From positions 558,001 through 622,000 of the forward strand of contig NZ_JAGSYG010000004.1 of assembly GCF_025685655.1 (NCBI RefSeq): a DNA stretch of 64,000 bases, given 5' to 3'. Below are positions 26,276-33,831 of the stretch, piece by piece; positions within the stretch are counted from its first letter, which is position 1, and each line of letters starts with the position of its first letter. The notes under the pieces were generated by a model that made no database searches, was not told the origin of the DNA, and saw only the letters and a program-made list of their open reading frames with translations. Source of the stretch: Acidicapsa ligni. GTDB lineage: Bacteria; Acidobacteriota; Terriglobia; Terriglobales; Acidobacteriaceae. A program made the translations under genes and the position numbers.

Positions 26276-26983
26276 TCAGGCCAGCGCTTCGAGGGCATTC
26301 TTGCGAAGGATCCGCGTCTTGATCCCGGTTATCGAGAGGATATGTTTGCGTTTGAGTTCGTTCAGGATTCGAGTGACAGACTCTCGTGTAGTGCCAAGCA
26401 TGGAGGCTAGGTCCTCATGCGTCAGGGACAAAAGAATCTCCGGCTGGTCTTGCTCTAGCGTGCCCGCTTCGCTCGCAAACTGAAGGAGGAGATGCGCCAT
26501 CCTGCCCACAATAGAACTCGAAAGCGCTAAACGACATGCGTCCAGTAAGGCCGCGCGATATTCGTTATTGAGACTTTCGGCCGCGTGCTGGTTGCCTTCG
26601 ACATGATGCTGCAGAAAGTGGAGAAACTCGTCGCGGTGAAAGCACTTCATCTGCACAGGCTCGATTGCCTGGGCGGTGACCTCGTAAGGCGTTCCGGAGA
26701 GAACTGCGCTCAGACCCAGAACATCGCCGGGCTTCGCGATCCTTACGAGAAACGTCTTGCCGTCCTTCGAGGATTTGCTGAGCTTAACTTGTCCCGAGCA
26801 AAGCACAGAAACCCATTGAGGCGTCCGTCCTTCCGAAAAAAGGATGCCGCCGCTAGGCAACATCATGTGAACGCCCATCGAGTCGTATTCGGTCAATACA
26901 TGGGTAGGCAAGTCACAAAACCAACCTGGTTTTCGGGATTTGCATGTGAGGCAGTCGCGAGGCGAAAGTGTCGCTGATGTCAT
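26276..26983 (-). CDS. Crp/Fnr-family transcriptional regulator with FNR-like cysteines
   Basis: A 235-residue protein with a cyclic-nucleotide-binding-like beta roll (MMLPSGGILFSEG, KPGDVLGLSAVL), a long dimerisation helix and a C-terminal winged helix (LTHEDLASMLGTTRESVTRILNEL). N-terminal cysteines C11, C14 and C23 plus C114 (QMKCFHRDEF) correspond in placing to the four [4Fe-4S] ligands of FNR (C20, C23, C29, C122 in E. coli). An oxygen-sensing cluster is therefore possible, although the last N-terminal spacing is longer. The recognition helix reads RESVTR, closer to the CRP pattern than to FNR ETISR. The residues that bind cAMP in CRP are not evident. No target gene is obvious next to it. 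Confidence 0.85.
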   Translation of the reverse strand: MTSATLSPRDCLTCKSRKPGWFCDLPTHVLTEYDSMGVHMMLPSGGILFSEGRTPQWVSVLCSGQVKLSKSSKDGKTFLVRIAKPGDVLGLSAVLSGTPYEVTAQAIEPVQMKCFHRDEFLHFLQHHVEGNQHAAESLNNEYRAALLDACRLALSSSIVGRMAHLLLQFASEAGTLEQDQPEILLSLTHEDLASMLGTTRESVTRILNELKRKHILSITGIKTRILRKNALEALA

Positions 26984-27206
26984 AGGTACAGAGGGCCGCC
27001 TTTTGAAATAGTTTATGCGATGGATGGCGGTTCACTTTGATGCCAGCCGGAATTGGCAGTCACCGTATGGTCCGAGGTTCGCTCCATCGACACAACTGGA
27101 TGTCTTCGAAGAAATCTGCGATGGCATTTCTGAGGCAGAAGAACCACGCGAGTTTCGTATCCCAAGCCGACGACTCGGTAAACCCGTTGTAAGTAAATAG
27201 GTTAGA

Positions 27207-27283
27207 TGGTCGGGGCGGAGGGATTCGAACCCCCGGCCCTCTGCTCCCAAAGCAGATGCGCTACCAGGCTGCGCTACGCCCCG
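27207..27283 (-). tRNA. tRNA-Pro (anticodon TGG)
   Basis: The minus strand folds as a cloverleaf: acceptor CGGGGCG/CGCCCCG, anticodon loop TTTGGGA (TGG), T-arm GGGTTCGAATC, discriminator A and encoded CCA (27207-27209). The anticodon UGG reads proline codons. Confidence 0.95.
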
Positions 27284-27390
27284 ACACGAAACCCGGCAGG
27301 AGCCGGGCACTCACTCAATTTCATTGTAACGTGACTGGATTCTTCGTGCTCGCATACGGCCGTTTCTGTCTTCTAAAACAACCATAAGTC

Positions 27391-27912
27391 TCAACGAGTG
27401 ATCTTCCACTCGGCTAGCCACACGAAAAACCAGAACAGCAGAAGAATCGGTATGGCGAAAATCACACCTATCGCCCCCGCCATCAATGCAAGAAAAACCC
27501 AATCTCGCCACGTATGCTTCCGAGGCTCATCAAGAGATCTCGTCAGCAAGCGATAATTGCGCCGGTTGGCCTTCCAGAAAACATCGAAAATATCCCCCAG
27601 TACTGGAATTGTCCCCCCCAGCACTCCAATCGCGAGGTTCACGAGCATCCGCAGAAGAGTGATGTAGGGAACACCGCGAACCCAGGCCGCCAAAGGAATC
27701 ACCAGCGAAAGAATCCCGGCCAGCACATCTCCCAGCCCGGGAACCAGCCCGATTATCCCATCCAGCCCAAAGCGGATGCCCGTTCCTGGAATGACAAAGG
27801 CCTCATCGAGCATGACCTCCAGCCATCGCAGCCGTTCATCGCCGAGCCAGCGCCCGCCATTTTTCCAGCGGTTATTCGGCAAAAGCTCTCCAATCGGTTC
27901 CTTCGAAGGCAT
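27391..27912 (-). CDS. DUF4112 family membrane protein
   Basis: The ATG at 27912, with GAGGAAA just upstream, gives 173 residues; a longer frame to 27972 adds an unlikely extension towards the tRNA-His gene. The core LDEAFVIPGTGIRFGLDGIIGLVPGLGDVLAG and GVLGGTIPVLGDIFDVFWKANRRNYRLL is diagnostic of DUF4112. Two to three hydrophobic stretches, including a C-terminal FLALMAGAIGVIFAIPILLLFWFFVW, place it in the inner membrane. The family function is unknown. The gene stands alone between two tRNA genes. Confidence 0.85.
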   Translation of the reverse strand: MPSKEPIGELLPNNRWKNGGRWLGDERLRWLEVMLDEAFVIPGTGIRFGLDGIIGLVPGLGDVLAGILSLVIPLAAWVRGVPYITLLRMLVNLAIGVLGGTIPVLGDIFDVFWKANRRNYRLLTRSLDEPRKHTWRDWVFLALMAGAIGVIFAIPILLLFWFFVWLAEWKITR

Positions 27913-27979
27913 CCTGTTTCCTCGTATCGGGAAAATGGTATCTTGACCGAGCTTCAATGGTACAATCGACAAGGTAGAT

Positions 27980-28055
27980 GGCGGCTATAGTTCAGGGGCA
28001 GAACGCCTGTCTGTGGCACAGGATGTCGTGGGTTCGATCCCCACTAGCCGCCCCA
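27980..28055 (+). tRNA. tRNA-His (anticodon GTG)
   Basis: The extra 5' G (27980) typical of tRNA-His precedes the acceptor GCGGCTA, which pairs with TAGCCGC near the 3' end. The anticodon loop contains GTG, the T-arm is GGGTTCGATCC, and CCA is encoded at 28053-28055. Confidence 0.95.
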
Positions 28056-28105
28056 ATTTTCTAATCACGTTTTGTGATCAAACCTAGGAAATTCCCCCTT
28101 CCAAT

Positions 28106-29188
28106 ATGACTATTCCGACTGCAGACCGACGTTCCGGTGCAGTCGATCGGGGCCTGTGGTTTACTCCATTCGAGCCGCTGTCATTTCTGCGCGGCAGTCA
28201 CGGGCAAACGCTTGCAGGGAACTACTGGCGACGTCCTCCCTTTCAAATTCCAGTACACGCGCAGGATGTAATAGTAGATGCCGCAGATGGCAGCCGCGTT
28301 TTATGCCACTGCCACTGGCAGCCGGAGCAGGTCCGCACCAGCCGCCTTACGCTCGTCATAGTTCACGGCCTCGAAGGCTCCTCTGACTCACGTTATGTCC
28401 AGGGAATCACCGCAAGGGCCTGGAGTGAGGGCTGCAACATTATCCGCATGAATATGCGGAATTGCGGAGGCACGGAAACCTGGACGCCAACCCTCTATCA
28501 CTCTGGATTGTCGAACGATGTCAACGCCGTGCTCCATCATTTCGTTGATGCCTATCAGCTCCAGCGTGTTGCCGCAATCGGTTATTCCATGGGTGGCAAC
28601 CTGGTTCTCAAACTCGCTGGCGAATTAGGAAACCAGGCTCCACCCTGGCTCATCGCCGCAGTCGGAGTAAGTCCGGCGGCAGATCTCGCCTTCAGCGCCG
28701 ACGCCCTGCACGAACCCTCCAACCGTTTTTATGAATGGCATTTCCTTCGCAATCTCATGCGACGTTTCCGACGCAAAACCAGCCTTTTCCCCGACATCTA
28801 TACAGCGCAGGATATTGGCCCGATACGATCTATTCGCGAGTTTGATGACCGCATAACCGCTCGCTTCAGTGGTTTCACCGGGGCTGACGATTACTATTCC
28901 CAGTCTTCGGCAGCCAGGGTGGTTGCGCAAATCGCCATTCCGACCCTGGTCCTGCATGCGCTGGATGATCCATTCATCCGCATGACGCCTGGGACTCGAT
29001 CCCTGCTGATGGCAAACCCCTTCGTCGATTTCGTTGAAACTACACATGGCGGCCACTGCGCCTTTCTTGCCAGAACAGTCGCGCCTCCCGATCTTCACGG
29101 CCACAGCGATCGCCACTGGGCCGAGGCCACACTCGTACGTTATTTGCTGGCTATCGCAGGCAATCACGAGCAGGTTCATGGAAGCTGA
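28106..29188 (+). CDS. YheT-like alpha/beta hydrolase
   Basis: A 360-residue protein of the UPF0017/YheT group. The N-terminal signature is FLRGSHGQTLAGNYWRR, then IVHGLEGSSDSRYVQGI (oxyanion region) and the nucleophile elbow GYSMGGNL with S161. Late motifs are the acid in HALDDPFI and the histidine in THGGHCAFL. These are cytosolic serine hydrolases whose physiological substrates (short-chain esters or lipids) are mostly unsettled. Its end overlaps the start of the next gene by 11 bases, so the two are co-translated. It follows tRNA-His by 50 bases. Confidence 0.87.
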   Translation: MTIPTADRRSGAVDRGLWFTPFEPLSFLRGSHGQTLAGNYWRRPPFQIPVHAQDVIVDAADGSRVLCHCHWQPEQVRTSRLTLVIVHGLEGSSDSRYVQGITARAWSEGCNIIRMNMRNCGGTETWTPTLYHSGLSNDVNAVLHHFVDAYQLQRVAAIGYSMGGNLVLKLAGELGNQAPPWLIAAVGVSPAADLAFSADALHEPSNRFYEWHFLRNLMRRFRRKTSLFPDIYTAQDIGPIRSIREFDDRITARFSGFTGADDYYSQSSAARVVAQIAIPTLVLHALDDPFIRMTPGTRSLLMANPFVDFVETTHGGHCAFLARTVAPPDLHGHSDRHWAEATLVRYLLAIAGNHEQVHGS

Positions 29189-29744
29189 CTGGGAAGTTGA
29201 AATCGGCGCCAGGGCACCCGTACTCGATCCGCTCTGGTCCGGCTTCGTTGACCTCCGCGCAACCCCGAATCGGATCAGCGAGCTTGCCGAGACTCTCCAG
29301 TTTCCACCGTTAGCTTCCGCACTCGCCTATCTCAATAGCGTGGAATCCTCGCTCTGGACAGCCAAATGCGACATCTGGACGATTGAAGATCCCTCCCAGA
29401 TCGATCCCGATGAGATGGAAGCTACAATCGCAGAGGCAGCAGCAGCGCAAGCTTGTTATGTAGACGTTCTGCCTGAGCGCCAAAGCCTCTTTGTGTCCCT
29501 CGAACAGGCCGAATCTTTCGGGCGCAACGCCGTACTCAACTTGCGAACACTTGTATCTCGCTGCTCCAGGGTAGACTTGATCATCCGGCAAGCAGTCGCA
29601 GGCGAACAGCAGGGCTTTGGAATCACCGTCTATATCACCGCATGCGGTGCGAGCCCAACCGCTGCCGAAGAAACACTCGCGTCAGCCCTCGCAATCGTCG
29701 CCAACACCCTCTGCACCACAGCAGTCACTCTCATTCAGCCGTGA
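29178..29744 (+). CDS. Hypothetical protein coupled to the YheT-like hydrolase
   Basis: The ATG at 29178 lies inside the end of the hydrolase gene and gives 188 residues starting MEADWEVEIGARAPVLDPLWSGFVDLR. The predicted protein is soluble and acidic, with no signal peptide or transmembrane segment. The sequence (an early LDPLWSGFVDLR block, an alanine-rich middle and a late GFGITVYITACGA) is not one I can place in a named family. The frame is open upstream of 29178, but those codons shadow the hydrolase. Translational coupling suggests a related role. Confidence 0.7.
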   Translation: MEADWEVEIGARAPVLDPLWSGFVDLRATPNRISELAETLQFPPLASALAYLNSVESSLWTAKCDIWTIEDPSQIDPDEMEATIAEAAAAQACYVDVLPERQSLFVSLEQAESFGRNAVLNLRTLVSRCSRVDLIIRQAVAGEQQGFGITVYITACGASPTAAEETLASALAIVANTLCTTAVTLIQP

Positions 29745-29776
29745 AGGCAAACGCAGAGGCGATACAATAAATCTGC

Positions 29777-29853
29777 GGGCGAGTAGCTCAACTGGATAGA
29801 GCACCGGCCTTCTAAGCCGGGGGTTGCAGGTTCAAGCCCTGCCTCGCCTACCA
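29777..29853 (+). tRNA. tRNA-Arg (anticodon TCT)
   Basis: A cloverleaf with acceptor GGGCGAG/CTCGCCT (closing G-U), anticodon loop CTTCTAA (TCT), T-arm AGGTTCAAGCCCT, discriminator A and encoded CCA. Its last 18 bases are repeated at 31363, marking it as the integration site of the adjacent element. Confidence 0.94.
29836..29853 (+). repeat. attL: tRNA-Arg 3'-end repeat
   Basis: GCCCTGCCTCGCCTACCA, the T-arm to CCA part of tRNA-Arg, is repeated exactly at 31363-31380. The flanks diverge on both sides. Direct repeats of a tRNA 3' end are the standard footprint of tyrosine-integrase insertion. Confidence 0.85.
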
Positions 29854-29948
29854 TACATTAAAATCAACTACTTACATTAATTCCCGCTGCGTGGAAATAG
29901 TACAGGCCGGGGTAGATACACACAAGGTGCGAAGAGGAGTTTCCGGCG

Positions 29949-30068
29949 ATGGATCTGGTGGTCAAGCATCGTAAAGAGACGACAACGCGCATTGTTCAAA
30001 TACTGGGCCTGGAAGGCATCTATCGCGGTGTCAATTGGGTGAGTGAGACACGAGACGAGCTTAGTTAA
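29949..30068 (+). CDS. Possible small ORF (39 aa)
   Basis: An ATG preceded by AGAGGAG opens 39 codons, MDLVVKHRKETTTRIVQILG through VSETRDELS. No homology is recognised, and the reverse strand carries a competing 70-codon frame. Being inside the decayed element it may be a remnant. Only the ribosome binding site argues for it. Confidence 0.25.
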   Translation: MDLVVKHRKETTTRIVQILGLEGIYRGVNWVSETRDELS

Positions 30069-30085
30069 GCCCGTCCTCGTCTTGA

Positions 30086-30220
30086 TCATTTCTTCGGATT
30101 GGGTAGGTACTTGATTAGGCTATCGAGCGGCCCACTATTGACCCTGTCCTGCATTTCTTTGACGGGCTGTTTCGTCATCATTCGCGTTAAGTAATCGTGG
30201 AAATTGCTATGAGGGTCCAT
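30086..30220 (-). CDS. Small hypothetical protein (44 aa) in the tRNA-Arg element
   Basis: On the minus strand an ATG at 30220 is preceded by GGAGGAAA at good spacing and opens 44 codons: MDPHSNFHDYLTRMMTKQPV, then KEMQDRVNSGPLDSLIKYLP and NPKK. The peptide is hydrophilic, slightly basic and probably helical. It resembles the small regulatory or recombination-associated ORFs often seen in integrative elements, but I do not recognise the family. The upstream side is the AT-rich stretch, consistent with a promoter there. Confidence 0.55.
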   Translation of the reverse strand: MDPHSNFHDYLTRMMTKQPVKEMQDRVNSGPLDSLIKYLPNPKK

Positions 30221-30524
30221 AATTGTTTCCTCCGAGGTGAAAAGAGTAGCCTGAAAGTGAGGAAAAGTGCAAGCAATGGCTATATGTCATTGATTATTAA
30301 TGAGTTATGTGCGTTTATTGTATTCACAATGCTTGTCGATCGTGATGGACAGTATTGATTGAACGTACGGCAATAAGAACCGTAACCACTTTATAACCAA
30401 CGCCATAGGGTGGGTAAATTTTACCCACTGGGCACTCAAAAAGCGCCGCAATCCATTTATTTACATAGACTGATAATTATAAAAAATTGGATATTTTTGT
30501 GGAATATGCAATTTCGTATGCTTA
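30221..30524. other. AT-rich intergenic stretch of the element, with a palindrome
   Basis: Base composition is clearly more AT-rich than the surrounding chromosome, with runs such as TAATTATAAAAAATTGGATA. It holds no gene-like frame. It contains the 19-base palindrome at 30410-30428. Likely regulatory or foreign spacer DNA. Confidence 0.5.
30410..30428. promoter_or_regulatory. Palindrome, possible regulator-binding site
   Basis: GTGGGTAAATTTTACCCAC is a perfect 9-bp inverted repeat around one central base. It lies in the AT-rich stretch downstream of the convergently placed 144-aa gene and upstream of the 44-aa ORF. No repressor gene is left in the element to assign to it. Confidence 0.4.
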
Positions 30525-30959
30525 TCAGCTAAATAACACTGTGTGAACATCGTCGAGCGATGCGTGGTGTTTGATGGCTTCCCGCCTCATTAGAGAACAG
30601 AGTTCGGCAAATGCTTGCATCCCTTCTGGTCTAATGGATTGGGTGCCAAGTCTGATGAACTTGGATAATGCGCGAAGGACATCGGGGCTGCCATAAATCG
30701 CGATTCTGGACCTGGAATCTGCTACTACGATCCGGCCCTCAAGTTCTTCTAACTTGCTGCGCTCGCCTCTGTCGCCATCTATTTGCGCCCTGCCAACTTT
30801 GGCAAACCCACGCAGAAAATCAGCATACGCAGTGGAGCGCAACTCTTGAAGGTGTTTGAATCTCTCGGTATGGCGGGTCAGGAAAGCGCCAAGAATCGCG
30901 CCTAGACCCGCTGCAATGAAAGTAACGCCGGTTTGGATGAGCAATTGGACCATGTTCAT
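30525..30959 (-). CDS. Hypothetical membrane-anchored protein (144 aa)
   Basis: The product begins MNMVQLLIQTGVTFIAAGLG with one transmembrane helix (about 6-26). A cytoplasmic, mostly helical, charged domain follows (TERFKHLQELRSTAYADFLRG, ELEGRIVVADSRSRIAIYG, LRREAIKHHASLDDVHTVLF). I do not recognise a named family; single-TM proteins of this kind are common as orphan island genes. The start is 16 bases after the end of the integrase remnant, with AGG five bases before the ATG, suggesting it was once co-transcribed with the integrase. Confidence 0.6.
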   Translation of the reverse strand: MNMVQLLIQTGVTFIAAGLGAILGAFLTRHTERFKHLQELRSTAYADFLRGFAKVGRAQIDGDRGERSKLEELEGRIVVADSRSRIAIYGSPDVLRALSKFIRLGTQSIRPEGMQAFAELCSLMRREAIKHHASLDDVHTVLFS

Positions 30960-30975
30960 GTTGCCTGTCAGTGTC

Positions 30976-31362
30976 TCATGGTGCGAGCAGACTTACACGC
31001 TCATGCATAGCTTGCAGATCCACGGTAACTAGATTGGCGTATCGCCAGGGCATCTCAAGCGTTGAGTGCCCCAGGACTTTTTGCAAATGGAAGACAGATC
31101 CACCACGCCGGAGATAGTTCACTGCGAAGGTGTGGCGGAAGACGCGCAGGGTGCGACCGGGCGGGGTAAAGCCCTAATCCGTGCAAAGCTCTTTCACCGC
31201 GCAGAGGACATTCCTGAGCGCCCACATCATTTCGGTGCGATTCGCGAAGAGGAATCGTTCAGGTTTTCGGTCGGAGTCCTTGAAGTAGCGAAACAGAGTC
31301 CTTGGTAGCTCAAAAGGGAAAGAAACAACCCTCTGCTTTCTGCCCTCGCCGTCCAGCGTGAC
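30976..31362 (-). pseudogene. Tyrosine recombinase (integrase) C-terminal remnant
   Basis: Minus-strand translation from the right att repeat gives VTLDGEGRKQRVVSFPFEL, then LPRTLFRYFKDSDRKPERFLF. After an in-frame TAG (31174-31176) it continues GFTPPGRTLRVFRHTFAVNY, LRRGGSVFHLQKVLGHSTLE and RYANLVTVDLQAMHERVSLL. The RHTFA box, LGHS box and final tyrosine (RYANL) are those of phage-type integrases. The usual HxxR histidine is replaced by Arg (RVFR). The N-terminal half is missing: homology begins right at the 31363 repeat. The stop codon and truncation make it non-functional. Confidence 0.85.
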
Positions 31363-31380
31363 GCCCTGCCTCGCCTACCA
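31363..31380 (+). repeat. attR: second copy of the tRNA-Arg 3'-end repeat
   Basis: An exact copy of GCCCTGCCTCGCCTACCA from 29836-29853. It lies 23 bases beyond the end of the aldehyde dehydrogenase gene and abuts the truncated integrase. Confidence 0.85.
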
Positions 31381-31403
31381 CACCCGCAAGTTTCATTTCT
31401 GGC

Positions 31404-32975
31404 TTAGCCCTTAACCCATTCCCCACCAATCGATCGCCACGTCTGCGGATTCTCAATCGAGTTCCGCAAAATCTCCGGCAGGCGATCCTCGCGAACTCCG
31501 TCATAGCATCGCAGTTGTGCAAAGCGCGTCAGAGAAGCGGGAATGCCCACCGACGTGAACCCCGGGTGCGAAGTAGCAGGGAACGGCCCGCCATGTTGCA
31601 TCGCAGGGCTGACCGCTACGCCAGTCGGCATCTTGTCATTCAACAGGCGTCCGACTTTAGCCAGCAGCAACGGCTCGATCCGTGAGTAAATTGCGTCGTC
31701 ATCGCTCGTCTTTGCCGAATAAATCGTTCCGGTAAGATTCCCTTCCAATATTTGAAGAATAGACTGCAACTGTTCTTCATTGCTCACCGTGACGACCAGC
31801 GTTGCATTTCCAAATACCTCGCGCTGCAACCCACTGGGATTCGCTAGAAACTGTGCTCCCGTCGCTCGCAGCAGCGTATTCTCAAAGCGATATCCACTCC
31901 CATTGGAGACGCTTCCACCAGCAGCCAATCGCGCTCCGGCATGGATAAGCGCAGCGACTCCCTCGCGAATATGTTCCCGTCCTGAAGAAGAAAGCAGCGG
32001 CTGTGGCGTGCGCTCAGAAAAGCCCTTCGCGACCTGGGCCACAAAGCTCTCTGCCGGCTCACCTTCCCAAAGCAAAATGAGATTGGGGCTCGTGCAAAAC
32101 TGTCCTGAACCAGCCAGGCAACTGTCGATGAGCTCGCGCCCAAGTTGTTCGCCTCGCTCCGCAATCGCACCTGGCAAAAAGATCACCGGATTGAGACTGG
32201 ACATCTCCAGATAAATAGCTTTCCCTGCCTCATCTGCAGCGTGCTTTAGAGCCAGCCCAGCACCGCGGCTTCCCGTAAAACCAACAGCTCCTACGCGCGG
32301 ATCGCTCACCAGTTTCAGGCCATCCGCATTGCGGACGTTGTAAATCATTTGCACCGTGCCCGATGGCAGGCCCGCTGTTGACGCGGCCTTGCGCGCTTCC
32401 TCAGCTAAAAGCCGCGTGGTATTCGGATGCAGAGGATGAGCCTTCGCAATCACAGGATTTCCCGCAGCAATTGCTGCTGCAAAGTCTCCGCCGCTTATTC
32501 CGTTGAAGGCCAGTGGAAAATTATTCGGACCAAAGACCACCACCGGCCCAATCGGAACAAAACAGGAACGGATATTGCGCTCAAGATCCAGCGTCGCGCG
32601 CTTCCATGATTCTTCGCGTGCTGCTGCTGCTGCCTGTCGCAACTGGTTGGTAGTGCGCGGCAACTCCACATCCTTCAATCGTGGACTCACCGCCAGCCCG
32701 GTCTCCTCGTTAGCCGCCGCGATAATCGCAGGTGCAGCAGCTTCGATGTTCGAAGCGTACTCTTCCAAAAACGCTGCAAGCCGCTCTGGAGCAACCTCAC
32801 GCAGCGTTACCGCCGCCTTCGATGCAGCGCTGAGCGCCGCATCGCAATCCGACCATCTGCTTATTGGAAACGCAGTGGCAAGCGTTTCACCGGTTGCAGG
32901 GTTTTCCGCATGAAATGTAGCATCCACATCTGCAGCCTGCCATTTACCATCAATCAAAATCTCAGCGACATCCAT
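31404..32975 (-). CDS. Alpha-ketoglutarate semialdehyde dehydrogenase (2,5-dioxovalerate dehydrogenase)
   Basis: The ATG at 32975 (AGAAGGG upstream) gives 523 residues, the usual size for this NADP-preferring aldehyde dehydrogenase branch. Landmarks are SCFVPIGPVVVFGPNNFPLAF, the cofactor region GNPVIAKAHPLHPNT and VGFTGSRGAG, the catalytic glutamate in YLEMSSLNPV and the catalytic cysteine in SGQFCTSPNL. The LEMSSLNP and GQFCTSPN forms are typical of KGSA dehydrogenases rather than betaine or succinate semialdehyde enzymes. It oxidises 2-oxoglutarate semialdehyde to 2-oxoglutarate, the last step of the Weimberg pathway, and is the third gene of the operon after the two dehydratases. Confidence 0.88.
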   Translation of the reverse strand: MDVAEILIDGKWQAADVDATFHAENPATGETLATAFPISRWSDCDAALSAASKAAVTLREVAPERLAAFLEEYASNIEAAAPAIIAAANEETGLAVSPRLKDVELPRTTNQLRQAAAAAREESWKRATLDLERNIRSCFVPIGPVVVFGPNNFPLAFNGISGGDFAAAIAAGNPVIAKAHPLHPNTTRLLAEEARKAASTAGLPSGTVQMIYNVRNADGLKLVSDPRVGAVGFTGSRGAGLALKHAADEAGKAIYLEMSSLNPVIFLPGAIAERGEQLGRELIDSCLAGSGQFCTSPNLILLWEGEPAESFVAQVAKGFSERTPQPLLSSSGREHIREGVAALIHAGARLAAGGSVSNGSGYRFENTLLRATGAQFLANPSGLQREVFGNATLVVTVSNEEQLQSILQILEGNLTGTIYSAKTSDDDAIYSRIEPLLLAKVGRLLNDKMPTGVAVSPAMQHGGPFPATSHPGFTSVGIPASLTRFAQLRCYDGVREDRLPEILRNSIENPQTWRSIGGEWVKG

Positions 32976-33003
32976 CCTCAGACCCTTCTCGTGTAATCCA
33001 TTC

Positions 33004-33831
33004 TCAAGCAACGCGATTTACCAGCGTTCCAATCCCGCTGATGCTGATATGAATCTCATCTCCACTCTGCAACGTAAACGAGTCAGGCGGAACAATGCCG
33101 GTCCCCGTCAGCAGAAAACATCCATGCGGAAAGCTCTGATCGCGATACAGATATTCCACCAGTACACGCGGATCGCGCTTCATCTCCGAAAGCGGAATAC
33201 TCGCAGCAAACTCCGCATGACCCGCTCGTAAAATCTCCAAAAAGATCTGCGTGTTCGGCGGCATAGGCTCCTTCTGAATCAGGATGCCAGGCCCCAGCGC
33301 GCAACTGCGGTCGTAGACCTTAGCCTGCGGTAGATACAGCGGATTAGCCCCTTCAATATCGCGTGAGCTCATATCGTTGCCGATCGTGTATCCCACAATC
33401 TCTCCGCGAGAGTTGATCACGAGAGTAAGCTCAGGCTCAGGTACCGACCACTTGGCGTCGCTGCGAATTCTCACATCGCTGTTCGGCCCAGCTACCTTGC
33501 TTGCTACTGCCTTGAAAAACAACTCCGGACGTTCAGCAGAGTAGACGCGATCGTAAAAATCTCCACCGCCCGCATCCTTTGACTCCTCAATGCGCGCGCT
33601 TCTGCTCCGGTAATAAGTAACGCCAGAGGCCCACACTTCCTGGTGCTCAATCGGAGCCGCAATCTGCCTGATGTCAAACTCTTGCGAAACCCTTCCGTTA
33701 TCGATTGCCGCCGAGAGATAGCCATGTAGATCGTCATGAGAGAGCAGCGCATCCAGCGAGCGCTCCTCCAATAAGTAAACAGGCCCATCCTTCTCAAGAA
33801 ATAATCCATTAGCCGTTCGATACAGAATCAA
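33004..33831 (-). CDS. 2-keto-3-deoxy-pentonate (L-arabonate/D-xylonate) dehydratase, FAH family
   Basis: A 275-residue protein starting from TTG ([14 protein letters not shown] is the conserved start of the subgroup). The TTG overlaps the TGA stop of the xylonate dehydratase (TTGA), so translation is coupled. The fumarylacetoacetate hydrolase fold is shown by [16 protein letters not shown], the metal ligands in [37 protein letters not shown] and the late [21 protein letters not shown]. In this context it dehydrates 2-keto-3-deoxy-pentonate to alpha-ketoglutarate semialdehyde (KdaD/AraD type). A hydrolase of another FAH substrate is less likely given its neighbours. Confidence 0.85.
   Translation of the reverse strand: MILYRTANGLFLEKDGPVYLLEERSLDALLSHDDLHGYLSAAIDNGRVSQEFDIRQIAAPIEHQEVWASGVTYYRSRSARIEESKDAGGGDFYDRVYSAERPELFFKAVASKVAGPNSDVRIRSDAKWSVPEPELTLVINSRGEIVGYTIGNDMSSRDIEGANPLYLPQAKVYDRSCALGPGILIQKEPMPPNTQIFLEILRAGHAEFAASIPLSEMKRDPRVLVEYLYRDQSFPHGCFLLTGTGIVPPDSFTLQSGDEIHISISGIGTLVNRVA

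Larger units (their letters stand above)
29836..31380. mobile_element. Decayed integrative element inserted at tRNA-Arg
   Basis: About 1.5 kb bounded by 18-bp direct repeats of the tRNA-Arg 3' end. It contains a broken tyrosine integrase next to the right repeat, a 144-residue membrane protein, a small ORF with a strong ribosome binding site, and a distinctly AT-rich stretch (about 30240-30530). Size and broken integrase mark it as a remnant, no longer able to excise unaided. No conjugation, phage or cargo genes remain. Confidence 0.8.

Noticed and set aside
29877..30089. 70-codon minus-strand frame after tRNA-Arg
   Set aside because: No ribosome binding site or family signature; overlaps a competing small frame on the plus strand.
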